Source: Pristionchus mayeri (taxonomy: Eukaryota; Nematoda; Chromadorea; Rhabditida; Neodiplogasteridae). Taken from it: DNA of 64,000 nt. The stretch covers positions 40,565,215 to 40,629,214 of the forward strand of contig BTRK01000003.1 in the NCBI GenBank assembly GCA_036245805.1, read 5' to 3'. Positions 1 through 10,105 of the stretch are shown one piece after another; position 1 is the stretch's first letter, and the number at the start of each line of letters is the position of its first letter. A program made the translations under genes and the position numbers. Under the pieces are notes generated by a model. It was given only the letters and a program-made list of their open reading frames with translations, had not been told where the DNA came from and ran no database searches.

Positions 1-118
1 CCCGTTTAAAGGAGGGCCAAATCCAAAATTCAATTTCTGAAGCTTTCATATGCACGGCCTAGATCTTCCTAACGATAATAAGTTCCGAAATTTTCACATT
101 GATATCTCCATTACGAAC

Positions 119-540
119 AGAGATTATCGATTGGTATACGGCAGTTGACCCAATGCTAATTATTGATTAGCATACTGTAATTCAAAGATCAAAGGCCAAA
201 ATCATATATCTGACCCACGGAATAATAGGTGACCCATGGCTAATTATCGATTGGTATACGGTAGTTGACCCAATGCTAATTATTGATTAGCATACTGTAA
301 TTCAAAGATCAAAGGTCAAAATCATATATCTGACCTACAGCATAATAGGTGACCCATGGCTAATTATCGATTGGTATACGGTAGTTGACCCAATGCTACT
401 TATTGATTGGTATACGGTAATTCAAATATCAAAGGTCACAATCATAAATCTGACCCACGGAATAAGAGTTGACCCATAGCTAATTATCGATTGGTATACG
501 GTAGTTGACCCAATGCTAATTATTGATTGGTATACGGTAA
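119..540. repeat. 120-bp tandem array, left arm
   Basis: About 3.5 units repeat with exact 120-bp spacing: the start TAATTATCGATTGGTATACG recurs at about 119, 239, 359 and 479. Each unit contains a second related half (TAATTATTGATT...) and a CAAAGATCAAAGGTCA-like motif. The right arm carries the inverted equivalent. Confidence 0.9.
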
Positions 541-2082
541 TGGATCGATGCCTTCCAAACGTCATCCATCCCTCCCCTTCCTATTTCGTAATCCGGACAG
601 ACGGAACACGCACACTGCGCTTTATATGAGAGACTTTTTGAGTCAGTGAACATATTTGTAGATAAACTTGGCATTAGGCCAAAAATCGAATTCCTCCAAA
701 ATGTGCACACATGTAGTTCTCGGTGAGTATAGCTCAGTGGTGGCTTATTTAGTGTTCTAGGTCAACCATTGGGAAATGAGAGACACTTTAGTTGACAAAT
801 GTCAATTTTCGAAATTTACCATTTCGCAATCAATTCGAACGAGTGATATCTCTAAAAATTTACAATATTCAAGTGATCATACTACCCCAGTTTCATATGA
901 ATTGGATTAAAAATGTACAAGAAAAAAATTAAAAATCGATATAATTTTTTGATGACGAATTTTTATTTCATTCAGATGTGAGTGGTTGACCATTTTTAAT
1001 TCAAATTTAAATAGAGTGGGCTGTTACCTATTTACTGAAAAATTATAAAAAAAATTAAAATACCATCTTGTGAGAAATTGGCAAAAAATAAAATAAATTT
1101 AATTCGTGATAAAATTTCAGACTACCGTATCCTGATAAGTCTCGCAAATTCGCAAACGTTGATGGATTTTTGAATATTTGAATATGTCATTGTAGTACAT
1201 GACTGGCACATAGCAAATAATAACTGAAATCATCCCTTAAATGGCTGAGTCTTTGAAGTGGTGCAGTTGTGCATTTTCTCAATTGCCTGAAATATTTGCC
1301 CACTCAATTTTTCAAGTTTGTACATGAACTATCGCAACAAATTGACTTGAAAATACGATTTCAAGTCATCTGTAGTGAGGCTAGTGAATTATAACAATTG
1401 AGAAAATACACCATCGCACCACTGTCAAACTTCTCGTTGATTTCAGCACTTTATCGAACGATTTCAGTTATTATTTGCTATGTGCCAGTCATGTACTACA
1501 ATGACATATTCAAATATCAAACGATTCAAAAATTCATCAACGCTTGCGAATTTGCGAGACTTATTCAACACAGGATACGGTAGTCTGAAATTTTATCACG
1601 AACTAATTTTATTTTAATTTTTGCCAATTTCTCACAAGATGGTATTTTAATTTTTTTATAATTTTTCAGTAAATAGGTAACAGCCCACTTTATTTAAATT
1701 TGAATTAAAAATGGTCAACCCCTCACATCTGAATCAAATAAAAATTCTTCATCAAAAAATTATCGATTTTTAATTTTTTTTTGTACATTTTTAATCCAAT
1801 TCATATGAAACTTTGGTAGTATGATCACTTGAATATTGTGAATTTTTAGAGATATCACTCGCTCGAATTGATTGCGAAATGGCAAAATTCAAAAATTGAC
1901 ATTTGTCAACTAAAGTGTCTCTCATTTCCCAATGGTTGACCTAGAACACTAAATAGCCCACCACTAAGCTACACTCACCGAGTACTACATGTGTGCACAT
2001 TTTGGACAATTTCGATTTTTGGCCTAATGCCAAGTGTATCTACAAATATGTTCACTGAGTCAAAAGTCTCTCATATATAGCA

Positions 2083-2282
2083 CGTGTATCACGACTCAGT
2101 GGAGGTGGCCGGGAACAATTTGCAAAAAGTTTGTCGTATCTACTCATTATTGTGGTGGGAGAATATGCTAGAGATGAGATTTTGAAATTTATAGGTCATT
2201 GGTCCCAGAGCCGGCTTTTAGGAATTTTCCGGTTTTAAAACCGGCTATAGTATAGATCAGCTCCCAGATGAGCTAGAAAAGT
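2083..2282. repeat. Fragment of the 6.3-kb foldback family inside the palindrome
   Basis: From CACGTGTATCACGACTCAG to the block ending CAGATGAGCTAGAAAAG this matches the left end of the foldback element at 6349. It includes GGTCCCAGAGCCGGC and CAGCTCCCAGATGAGCT. It has no counterpart in the left arm of the palindrome. This is either an insertion or a template switch that mixed two families. Confidence 0.75.
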
Positions 2283-2284
2283 GG

Positions 2285-2915
2285 CACTACCGTATACCAA
2301 TCAATAATTAGCCATGGGTCACCTATTATTCCGTGGGTCAGATTTATGATTGTGACCTTAGATCTTTGAATTACCGTATACCAATCAATAATTAGCATTC
2401 GGTCAACTACCGTATACCAATCGATAATTAGCCATGGGTCAACTCTTATTCCGTGGGTCAGATTTATGATTGTGACCTTTGATCTTTGAATTACCGTATA
2501 CCAATCAATAAGTAGCATTTGGGTCAACTACCGTATACCAATCGATAGTTAGCCATGGGTCACCTATTATTCCGTGGGTCAGATATATGATTTTGGCCTT
2601 TGATCTTTGAATTACCGTATACCAATCAATAATTAGATTTGGGTCAACTACCGTATACCAATCGATAGTTAGCCATGGGTCACCTATTATTCCGTGGGTC
2701 AGATATATGATTTTGGCCTTTGATCTTTGAATTACAGTATGCTAATCAATAATTAGCATTGGGTCAACTACCGTATACCAATCGATAATTAGCCATGGGT
2801 CACCTATTATTCCGTGGGTCAGATATATGATTTTGGCCTTTGATCTTTGAATTACAGTATGCTAATCAATAATTAGCATTGGGTCAACTGCCGTATACCA
2901 ATCGATAATCTCTGT
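2285..2915. repeat. 120-bp tandem array, right arm
   Basis: About five units are inverted relative to the left array. TACCGTATACCAATCGATA recurs at 2408, 2529, 2649, 2769 and 2889 with 120-121 bp spacing. An open frame across it (2273-2527, minus) only translates the repeat and is not a gene. Confidence 0.88.
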
Positions 2916-3030
2916 TCGTAATGGAGATATCAATGTGAAAATTTCGGAACTTATTATCGTTAGGAAGATCTAGGCCGTGCATATGAAAGCTTCAGAAATT
3001 GAATTTTGGATTTGGCCCTCCTTTAAACGG

Positions 3031-3341
3031 GTAAAATTGAGATATTTCAACAATGCATAACGCATGAAAAGCGTATTGAATCTAATGTTTCTGGACATTT
3101 ATGATCATTTTTCATGTCATTGCCGCTCATATTCATGTAAGTTTCTTCTCCATGCCTCTCATTTATTCCAACATGGATATATGATATTCACAGTTCAATC
3201 GTCGTACGGGGGTTTATCGTGTTTCTCCCCACGGCAATAGCTTGAAACTTGATCATAAATGTCTTGAAACATTGTTAAGATGCAAAATTAGTGTGGAAAC
3301 GCTTTTCATGTGATGTGTTGCTGAAATATCTCAATTTTACA
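3031..3341. mobile_element. Small foldback element (MITE-like)
   Basis: GTAAAATTGAGATATTTCA at 3031 is matched by the inverted end TGAAATATCTCAATTTTAC near 3322-3340. Inverted similarity continues inward about 90 bp, to GACATTTATGATCA against TGATCATAAATGTC. It abuts the right end of the large palindrome. If the palindrome continues left of the window, this could be its spacer instead of a separate element. Confidence 0.65.
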
Positions 3342-4560
3342 CGCTTAAGACAGTTTTCTTCAAATAACTTCAACACGAAGAATTGTAGCGATTGGAATCA
3401 CTTAGAATTTGTTGAACTTTTTGAGAGCTATCGATTGCTTTTTTTGAGTGCTCGATTGAACCACGTTGAACCGAAATACGACCAAAACACGAAATCTTTC
3501 AAAAAATAACCGTCCGGAAACGTCTGTAATCCCCCATAGTAAATCAATAGTGAGAGGACAGAAATATGAAAAAACTGTCAACATAGACTCCCCCTACTTT
3601 TAAATGGAGATTCCATATCAAGAATAAAAACAATTACGTTTTAGGTGTACGAAGCCAGAAAATCGATATTCTAATCACGAAATTAAGTTTTTCGCAATTT
3701 TCGCAATGAAGACGTACTTCTTCTTTTCTCTATGTGACTTTTATCATTATCTTCATTTGCATGATGCTATGTTTTTTGAGTAAAGTATTTTGCATCATCA
3801 ACCCATCGCTCACCGGCTTAGGTTTGATCGCCAGCATGTGTAGAGTTGTTGAAACGACATAGTAACTGGATCGAAGCTATAGAAAAATTTATGTTAAGGG
3901 GCCATAAATTGTTTACAGTGCTTTTGAATGGCACATCGTTCACAGTAAGCGTGTTCATCCGACTGTTGCCCTACTCTCCTCTCAGGCGTCGATATTTCTT
4001 TGTCCGCATAGTCTCCGATTCGCAACCTGCGCAGCGTCTCGGGTGGATTATACGTATTTGCGCACGGGATGTTTTTCCTTTTTTGAGAGCACGACGTCGT
4101 TTATATGTTCTCTCCAAAGATGATTTTTTTGGGTCAGGGAGACGGCAGAAAAAGAATATGGAAAAAGTACGTTTGAAAAGTGGGAACTGATGAGTAAAAA
4201 GGTTCGAACATTCATTCGAACAGCTTTAATTGAGGGACATGTTTGCTTGCACTTACGTGGAGAATTATTGCGAAAGTTCACGTATTCCATTGATCGCATT
4301 TTCCTCTCGTTTCCCGATCCAACAGCGGAGAAGGCAGGGCTGCTCCAATATATAATCAGGACAGGGTAACGATTTCCTTGTTCTTTGATCTTTGTTTTCT
4401 AGGATATGAGATGTTATCGTATCATCAGAAAGGATATTGGAAAACTATTGTAGGCTAGCCGTGAGAGTCTTATTGAGGTGTTGCATAATTTACATAATTA
4501 CGTTCTGCTAATCCTGATTATAAATCATTATTTGACTCACGTCTCAGGAAGAACCTTTGA
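3342..4560. other. Unassigned AT-rich DNA with one DRF module
   Basis: I see no gene here. The stretch 3779-3870 is an inverted, diverged copy of 58100-58250; both share GGCTTAGG-TTGATCG and TAGAGTTGTTGAA in the reverse sense. The longest frames (3846-4190 and 4048-4299) overlap on opposite strands and resemble nothing I know. Confidence 0.5.
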
Positions 4561-5063
4561 TCCCGGGTTAAGCATTAAAATAATATATGTGAGATTCAAA
4601 TGAGATCGACTCGAATGACTATTTCGATTGATCAATCCTGGATCATTCGCGTTGCAATCTGACTAACTACAACTATTTTCTGAACAGTCTTTTCACAGTT
4701 CGACCCATCCTTTTAACTAAAAAAACTCACTTCTCTCTTAGGAAAAGTTTCGGTTGTACGTGCTCCAAAAATCGAGGGAGTAACATCATCCGTTTATAAC
4801 GCGGTGAAATAGTTGTATGACTGATTGTATGCAAGCCGCGAATGGGATAATGGTGAACGTGAAGATCACAAGGGAAAGTAGGCGTGCTGCAGCGAGTTGA
4901 GCCAGGTTGATTCACGGTCTTCTTCGGGGGAGACAACAGTTTAGAGAGAATTATTCGTGAGATGGAAACAGAAAGACAACCCAGTCTTGCAGATCGATTT
5001 CTTACCTTTTAAGATCTAAATAAATTGCTGTGAAATTTGAGGAGAAATGTAGTTGAGCAAATA
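4560..5063. repeat. DRF copy; paralogue of 44770-45228
   Basis: Shared blocks in the same order are AATGAGATCGACTCGAA, ATTTCGATTGAT, GTAGGC(G/A)TGC, AACAACAGTTTA, TGAGATGGAAACAGAAA and TGTGAAATTTGAG. The 44.8-45.2 kb copy continues into DNA equivalent to 6330 and 7910 without the intervening elements, so it acts as an empty-site reference. It is non-coding. Confidence 0.75.
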
Positions 5064-6327
5064 TTAGGTTGACTAGAAAGTTCTGTCGCATTTTGTGGTC
5101 TCAATTCAATCCGTTCGTTCTCATTTCTCTGTCGAGATGAGCCGCCCCATTTTTCAAGTTAAGGAGTGGTGCACAGGGTTGTTTTAGATATATTATAAAT
5201 TTGGTAATCCCAATCAGTTTAAACCAGATAAACGCACAAGTTTTCAAAGGAGTGTTCTTGTTTTCACGACATAATTATATTCTTATCAGTCTCCGCTTTC
5301 AAACCAAAGACAATATAACTCCGTATAGCGTATGTGTATCAGAGACATACCCCTCTCTATCACTGCGCGAAGTTGGTTGAACGATGTCGATAATATGGTG
5401 GTAGAACAAATAGATTAGGTTCGAGCAAATGGAACTACCTCATTAGACCTTCGTCGTCTTCGATTAGACGCAAGCAGTGGTCTCAACCATATTATGCGCG
5501 ATCTCACCACCACTGTTGGGGACAACCATCCCACCCTAAATCATGGCCTTGATATATTCGGAAAGGTGAGAAAATACGAAAAATATTTTCTTGTCGGAAA
5601 ACCAGATTCTGACAAAAACTCAATGTTGAATGTGTCCATGACTTTGTCCCTTCTCCATGGCTCTTCAATTTACCTAGACAATGCTACTATATGAGATGAT
5701 TACTAAGTGTTTTGCGCAAAAAATGAGCACAATTAATCACATGATCTTGCTGCTTGGTATGCAGTATATCATTCCAAGTACCATTTTCGATGTTCAAAAA
5801 TACCATTCTTCGATCAGATAAGTCGCAAAAAAACTCAATACTATTCCTCAACTTTGTGCATGGATGTCATGGTTATTGTCTGTGATAACTACTGACATAA
5901 TTTCAAGACCCAACTCGAAAGGAGCCATCCATGAGGTTATATTTTCAACCTCCCACACAACATGATATGCGCCTTCCCAAAAAGATCTTCACTTCCTGTG
6001 ATGGCCTGCTGTAACTAATAACTTCCACTGCGCTTTGCATATTCCTTTACCATTGCTCATTCCAACCATCACTTGCTTGTGGGTCTAGTTAACTTCTAAG
6101 ATCAGCAGGAAATCAAAGATCAGGAGTCATTGAAATGCAGTTGGTCAAATTGTTCGAATCATAGATCCCATAACAATGACAATGAGGTATCCGTAACGTT
6201 AGCAATTTGTAGCAGGGAACTATCCCTAGCACTCCTTGTAGTACTTAGAGAATGTACCCTTTTGAACTGTATTAGTGAGCAAAAGTTTAAATACGAAAAA
6301 TACGACAAAACTTTCTAGTCAACCTGA
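5064..6327 (+). mobile_element. Full-length-size mariner-like element, decayed
   Basis: The left end TTAGGTTGACTAGAAAGTT follows TA at 5062-5063. The right end reads AACTTTCTAGTCAACCTGA before TA at 6328-6329, one base off a perfect terminal repeat. At 1264 bp it matches normal mariner length. The paralogous site near 45228 reads uninterrupted (GATCAAATAACCGG), which confirms both borders and the TA duplication. Confidence 0.9.
5385..6105 (+). pseudogene. Decayed mariner transposase
   Basis: This is the remains of a DDD transposase that would cut and rejoin the element ends. Frame 5494-5694 contains GKVRKYEKYFLVGKPDSDKN, which aligns with the mariner linker before the catalytic core (the GKV-K-KWVPHEL region in relatives). 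Just past the stop near 5693 comes DDY.VFCAKN, equivalent to the usual GDE-W-LY first-aspartate motif. Near 6049-6095 HCSFQPSLACG lines up with the HPPYSPDLAPSD third-aspartate motif, with the aspartates lost. Several stops and at least one frameshift separate these pieces. The assignment rests on motif order, size and the TIRs, and no functional protein is possible. Confidence 0.7.
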
Positions 6328-6348
6328 TACCCCGCATATGTTATTTAT

Positions 6349-7909
6349 CACGTGTATCACGAGTCAGTGGAGGAAAATTGACCTCTCCAGGAACAATTTG
6401 CAAAAAGTTTGCATGCTTTTGTCCTTATATATGGTAAGTGAATATACATGGGCAAAGATTTTGATTGGCATAGGTAATTGGTCCCAGAGCCGGCTGTTGG
6501 GAAAATCCGGTTTTGCATTTCGCTATGTTGTATATCAGCTCCCAGATGAGCTGCACAGATGACATCGGGCTCAAAATGATCGGGGAATTGTTCTGAACAA
6601 CTTTCATGTTTTGACCATAGCCAAAGATCAAAGATCAAAATAATATGTTAGAAAAACCGTTTTTGGAGCTAAAAAATAATTCTTGCTGCTCTTGCGAGAT
6701 ATGGTCCCTGGAATTTTATTGCTGATTATGAAAGCATAAGTCTATATCTGTATAATAAAAATATAAAATTTGAATTTTTGGATAGGGTGTTTTTCGTTAT
6801 TTGGCTCTGAAGGTGGGAAATCTCAAAATATTAGAAAATTCACATTTTCTAAATTGTCTTTAAAAATTCAGTAAATTGTCAGAACTGGTCCATGTTAAGG
6901 TGGAATAATTTGTATGAGAGGAGATTTTGCAAAATGTACGTCGTTGGTCCCAGAGCCGGCTTTCACGAAATTTCCGGTTGCAACTGGCTCTACTGTATCT
7001 AATCTCCCAGATGAGCTACAGATATGGCATTGTGCTCAAAATGATCGGGGAATTATTCTGAACAATTTTCAAGTTTTGACCATAGGTCAAAAATCAAAGA
7101 TCAAACAGATATGTTAGAAAAACCATTTTCGGTGCGAAAAATAATTCTTGATGCTCTTGCGAGATATGTTCCCCTGGAATTTTATTGCTGATTATGCAAG
7201 CATACGTCCATATCTGCATAATAAAATTATTAATTTGGAATTTTGGGATAGGGTGTACTGCAATTTGGCTCTGAAGGTTGGAACTCTCAAAACAGGAAAT
7301 TTCCTAAAAGTCGGCTATGGGACCAACGACGTACATTTTGCAAAATATCTTCATATAATTATTATTGCACCATAGCATGTACCAGTTCTGACAATTTCCT
7401 GAAGTTTTAAAGAAATTTTAAAAAGTGTGAATTTTCTCTAAAACATGATACTTCTCACATTCCGAGCCAAATTGCAAAAAAACACCCTATCCAAAAATTC
7501 AAATTTTTATTATACAGATATGGACTTATACTTGCATAATCTGCAATAAAATTCCAGGGGAACATATCTCGCAAGAGCAGCAAGAATTAGTTTTTAGGTC
7601 CGAAAATGGTTTTTCTAACATATATTTTTGATCTTTGATCTTTGACCTTTGGTCAAAACATAAAAGTTGTTCAGAACAATTCCCCGATCATTTTGAGCCC
7701 GATGCCATCTGTGTAGCTCAGCTGGGAGCTAATATACAGCATAGCCAGGTGCAAAACCGGAAATTTCCTAAAAGCCGGCTCTGGGACCAATGGCCTATAC
7801 CATTCGAAATCTTTTTTCTAGGATATTGATTTACCGTATACAAGGACAAAATCATGAAAACTTTTTGCAAATTGTTCCCCGGCACCTCTACTGACTCGTG
7901 ATACACGTG
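6349..7909. mobile_element. Foldback element with three internal units
   Basis: CACGTGTATCACGAGTCAG at 6349 is inverted at 7909 (CTGACTCGTGATACACGTG). Inside, a unit of about 310 bp occurs three times: 6476-6790 (+), 6946-7250 (+) and 7480-7795 (inverted). It starts GGTCCCAGAGCCGGC and ends GGATAGGGTGT. The flanks read TTATTTAT and TTATTTTA, possibly an 8-bp target duplication. The paralogue near 45235 (CATATGTTATTCATTG) lacks the element. No coding sequence is seen. Arrays of AAAGATCAAAGATCAAA occur in each unit. Confidence 0.85.
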
Positions 7910-8982
7910 TTATTTTATTCAAACATACAGCCGCCTTTCGTTCTCATTTCAGCTGAGCACAAAGTGGGCGACTCACATGCGCCCTCTCTAATCTTATCGA
8001 TGCAATAAGAGTTGATGCATCCCTTGACGTAGACTTTTACATCAGGCCGGACAAATCGGCCTTTTCAGTTGGCATTAAGATTTGGAAAATCTTGCTTATT
8101 AGGTTTCTATTTAGTATTTGTCTAGACTAGGCTAAAACCGAAGTTTCAGATTTGTTATGCCCGCTGCAGCCGCAGCAGGCTGCTGCAATCTTGAGACGTA
8201 TGCAATGGGTTATTGGGGGGTTTGCTTAATTAAAAGTGGGGACATTTGCACACAAAAGTGTTCTATGATCAAATTAACGATTTTGGCGCACGTTGTTCAT
8301 TTTTTTTGCTTTTGCGACCGTTGCAGCAGACGCATGTTAGACGATTTTTTAATTTATAATTTGAAAAGCCAAGACGGTATCACAAAATATGATCAATATA
8401 ACAAAGCGCCATGAGAACGAAAGAAAATGAGAAACTCAGAAAGAAATAGATCGAATCATTCACTCTCACCTTCCACTCAGTTTGCGATAGGCACGCTCAT
8501 GGCGTGGAGAGCGTTGATGCTCCTGACTCGTCGTGCTAGGAACTGCAAGTCCTTACACTGTTCCTTCGGAGGAACGGATTCTCCGCTGTAACGATTGTCA
8601 CACACAAATGCCTACATCATTGAATAGAGTAACTATTATCCAATATCACCACCCAAAGAATTTGCAACAGTTGCTTCCCGCTATGAGGGGTACTGTGGCG
8701 GCCAACCGACACGTTTTTGTCTGAAATATTTTTCATGCAAAGGGGCGAAAAGGATTTATTCTTCTAACTAATTATTTTGATAATACACGATTCAAAGATT
8801 TTTTCAGTGTGCTGAATTTATGTCTTGCATTTGTATTTTATATGTGCTAGCATTCGTTCCTGATCATACTCGCATAGAACAACATCGGATATTTCTTTGC
8901 GCGGTCAAAGCGAAATCTAATTTCAATATGTGCTAATCAAAGATAATTAGTGGTACTTCATGTTACGTTGTACACGGAACAT
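7910..8982. other. Non-coding DNA with DRF modules
   Basis: 7910-8030 matches 45262-45330 (CATACAGCCG, CTCATTTCAGCTGAGC, CGACTCACATGCGCCCTCTCT). 8496-8560 holds the recurring block GGAGAGCGTTGATGCTCCTG, also near 48420, 57780 and 62830. The 85-residue frame at 8157 starts in an Ala run from a GCAGCAGG repeat and I do not regard it as a gene. Confidence 0.55.
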
Positions 8983-9343
8983 TAAGATTACGCGTCTAAG
9001 GCGTAATCTCATCTTAGTCGGGGGCTTCGCAGAACCCGGAGATCGGATGAGGGAGAGGACGGGCTGGAAAGATAGACTTCTTTTCGTATACGCTACATCT
9101 ATGAGAGGCCAGAATCCGGGTGTTGTGTAGAACTCAGGAGTAATTACAATTTTTTATAAAATAAAATAAAATACCCGAAAAAGAAGCTTCCGTACCCTAT
9201 CATTGTATTCTCATATCCTCCCTACAGTACCTGGAGCGGCAGCGGAGTGGAGAATAGTGCGGGTCGTCTCGCGTGTTTAACTTAGAATACGAACTTTTAA
9301 AGATAACCAGACGATGCAATATTTTTGTAATTTTGTTATAAAC
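8983..9343. repeat. Duplicated unit, copy A, left part
   Basis: It matches 16451-16812 with only about three differences over 361 bp, from AAGATTACGCGTCTAAGGCG to TTTTGTTATAAAC. Copy A is then interrupted by the gypsy element, and the match to copy B resumes at 14821. The last five bases, TAAAC (9339-9343), are one copy of the gypsy target duplication. Confidence 0.92.
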
Positions 9344-9679
9344 TATTGTGTATCTTCTTGTGCTAGTTGTGCGTGTGGACGTTGCGTTGTTGTAGTACTT
9401 TATCGGTCGCGATTTAAGAAAGAGAAACGAAGAAACTGTAAAGAGATTAGGGGACAGAGGAGAGAACCAGCGATGGCGACAAAATCCGTAGAAGGCCGGG
9501 CAGGTACAGTAATACAGATTGCATCGGCAGAGTAATCGTGGTGGGATATTTGTCATACAAATATTACGATAGAGTAAGGGAATACGGGGGAGCAACGATA
9601 TGTCGGCGGGTCAGGCTTATTACTTAAATAGGATATCTGACTTAGTTGCTTATTGTATTATTTACGATAATATACAACA
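9344..9679 (-). repeat. 3' LTR of the gypsy element
   Basis: It is 336 bp, the same length as the other LTR. On the element's strand it begins TGTTGTATATTATCG and ends ATACACAATA. The polypurine tract abuts its start. Confidence 0.93.
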
Positions 9680-9689
9680 CCTCCTTTCT
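9680..9689 (-). other. Polypurine tract
   Basis: AGAAAGGAGG (minus strand) directly precedes the TGTTG start of the 3' LTR. That is where second-strand synthesis is primed in LTR elements, and it supports the LTR border. Confidence 0.8.
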
Positions 9690-9787
9690 AAGATACGACC
9701 TTGGGAGTATCTGATTAAAACAACAAGAAAAATGACGAAGAGACTGGGCCACGAGTACTTAATTGGTCAATAGGACTGGCTTCGTGC

Positions 9788-10105
9788 TCAGTATTTCTTC
9801 TTCGTCGGATCGACATTCAGCTGCAGGGGTGCCTTCCGTGTTCGTGTCGATCTACGCGGCACGTTGGTCGGTGCGTCCTCGGGGTCGGATTCGATGTTGA
9901 CTGCCTCTGGCGCGGCATCGGGCTCGAGATCGTCCATCATTGGTGCAGGGTCGTAGTCGTTGAGTATGTGTTCCTCGTTGGCGACTTCATGATGATCGTG
10001 AGTCTCAACCATCGGGACGACCCGATTCTTCATCTCGAGATTCACAGTCTCGAAGACATTTCCATCTTCCATCACTTCCAGATCATCGTCTGTTGAGGAC
10101 ACTCG
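9788..10105 (-). pseudogene. Gypsy pol C-terminal tail, out of frame
   Basis: This frame follows and slightly overlaps the stop of the main pol frame at 10083 and has no ATG of its own there. It is acidic in the middle (DDLEPDAAPEAVNIESDPED) and ends with RRSTRTRKAP, like the basic tails after many gypsy integrases. The simplest reading is that a small indel near 10085-10105 separated it from pol. A programmed shift or a natural end at 10083 cannot be excluded. Confidence 0.6.

Larger units (their letters stand above)
1..3031. mobile_element. Giant palindromic (foldback) element with tandem arrays
   Basis: The first and last bases match as inverted repeats: CCCGTTTAAAGG at 1 and CCTTTAAACGGG ending at 3031. 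Inverted homology runs inward to a centre near 1341, between blocks 1259-1286 and 1396-1423. Each arm holds a 120-bp tandem array and then about 700 bp shared as inverted copies (626-1130 against 1590-2080). The right arm is longer because it has more array units and an inserted block at 2083-2282. No transposase is present, so it is non-autonomous. The inner stretch (GAGAGACT, then CTTGGCATTAGGCC and GTGAGTATAGCTCA) recurs in the elements at 20.4 and 25.2 kb, so these form one family. The left end coincides with the window start, so the true end may lie outside. Confidence 0.85.

Noticed and set aside
119..540. Regular repeats resembling a CRISPR array
   Set aside because: Units are directly adjacent with no unique spacers, in eukaryotic transposon DNA. 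The same holds for the 26-bp array at 14257.
2273..2527. 84-codon frame on the minus strand
   Set aside because: It only translates the 120-bp tandem repeats (IIDWYTV recurs) and has no start context or relatives.
8157..8414. 85-codon frame starting with an alanine run
   Set aside because: The run comes from a GCAGC repeat; no motif, no neighbouring exon and the region is DRF-like.
9347..9679. LTR starting at TGTG (9347) to give TG...CA ends
   Set aside because: The empty site and the TAAAC duplication place the border at 9344, three bases further out.
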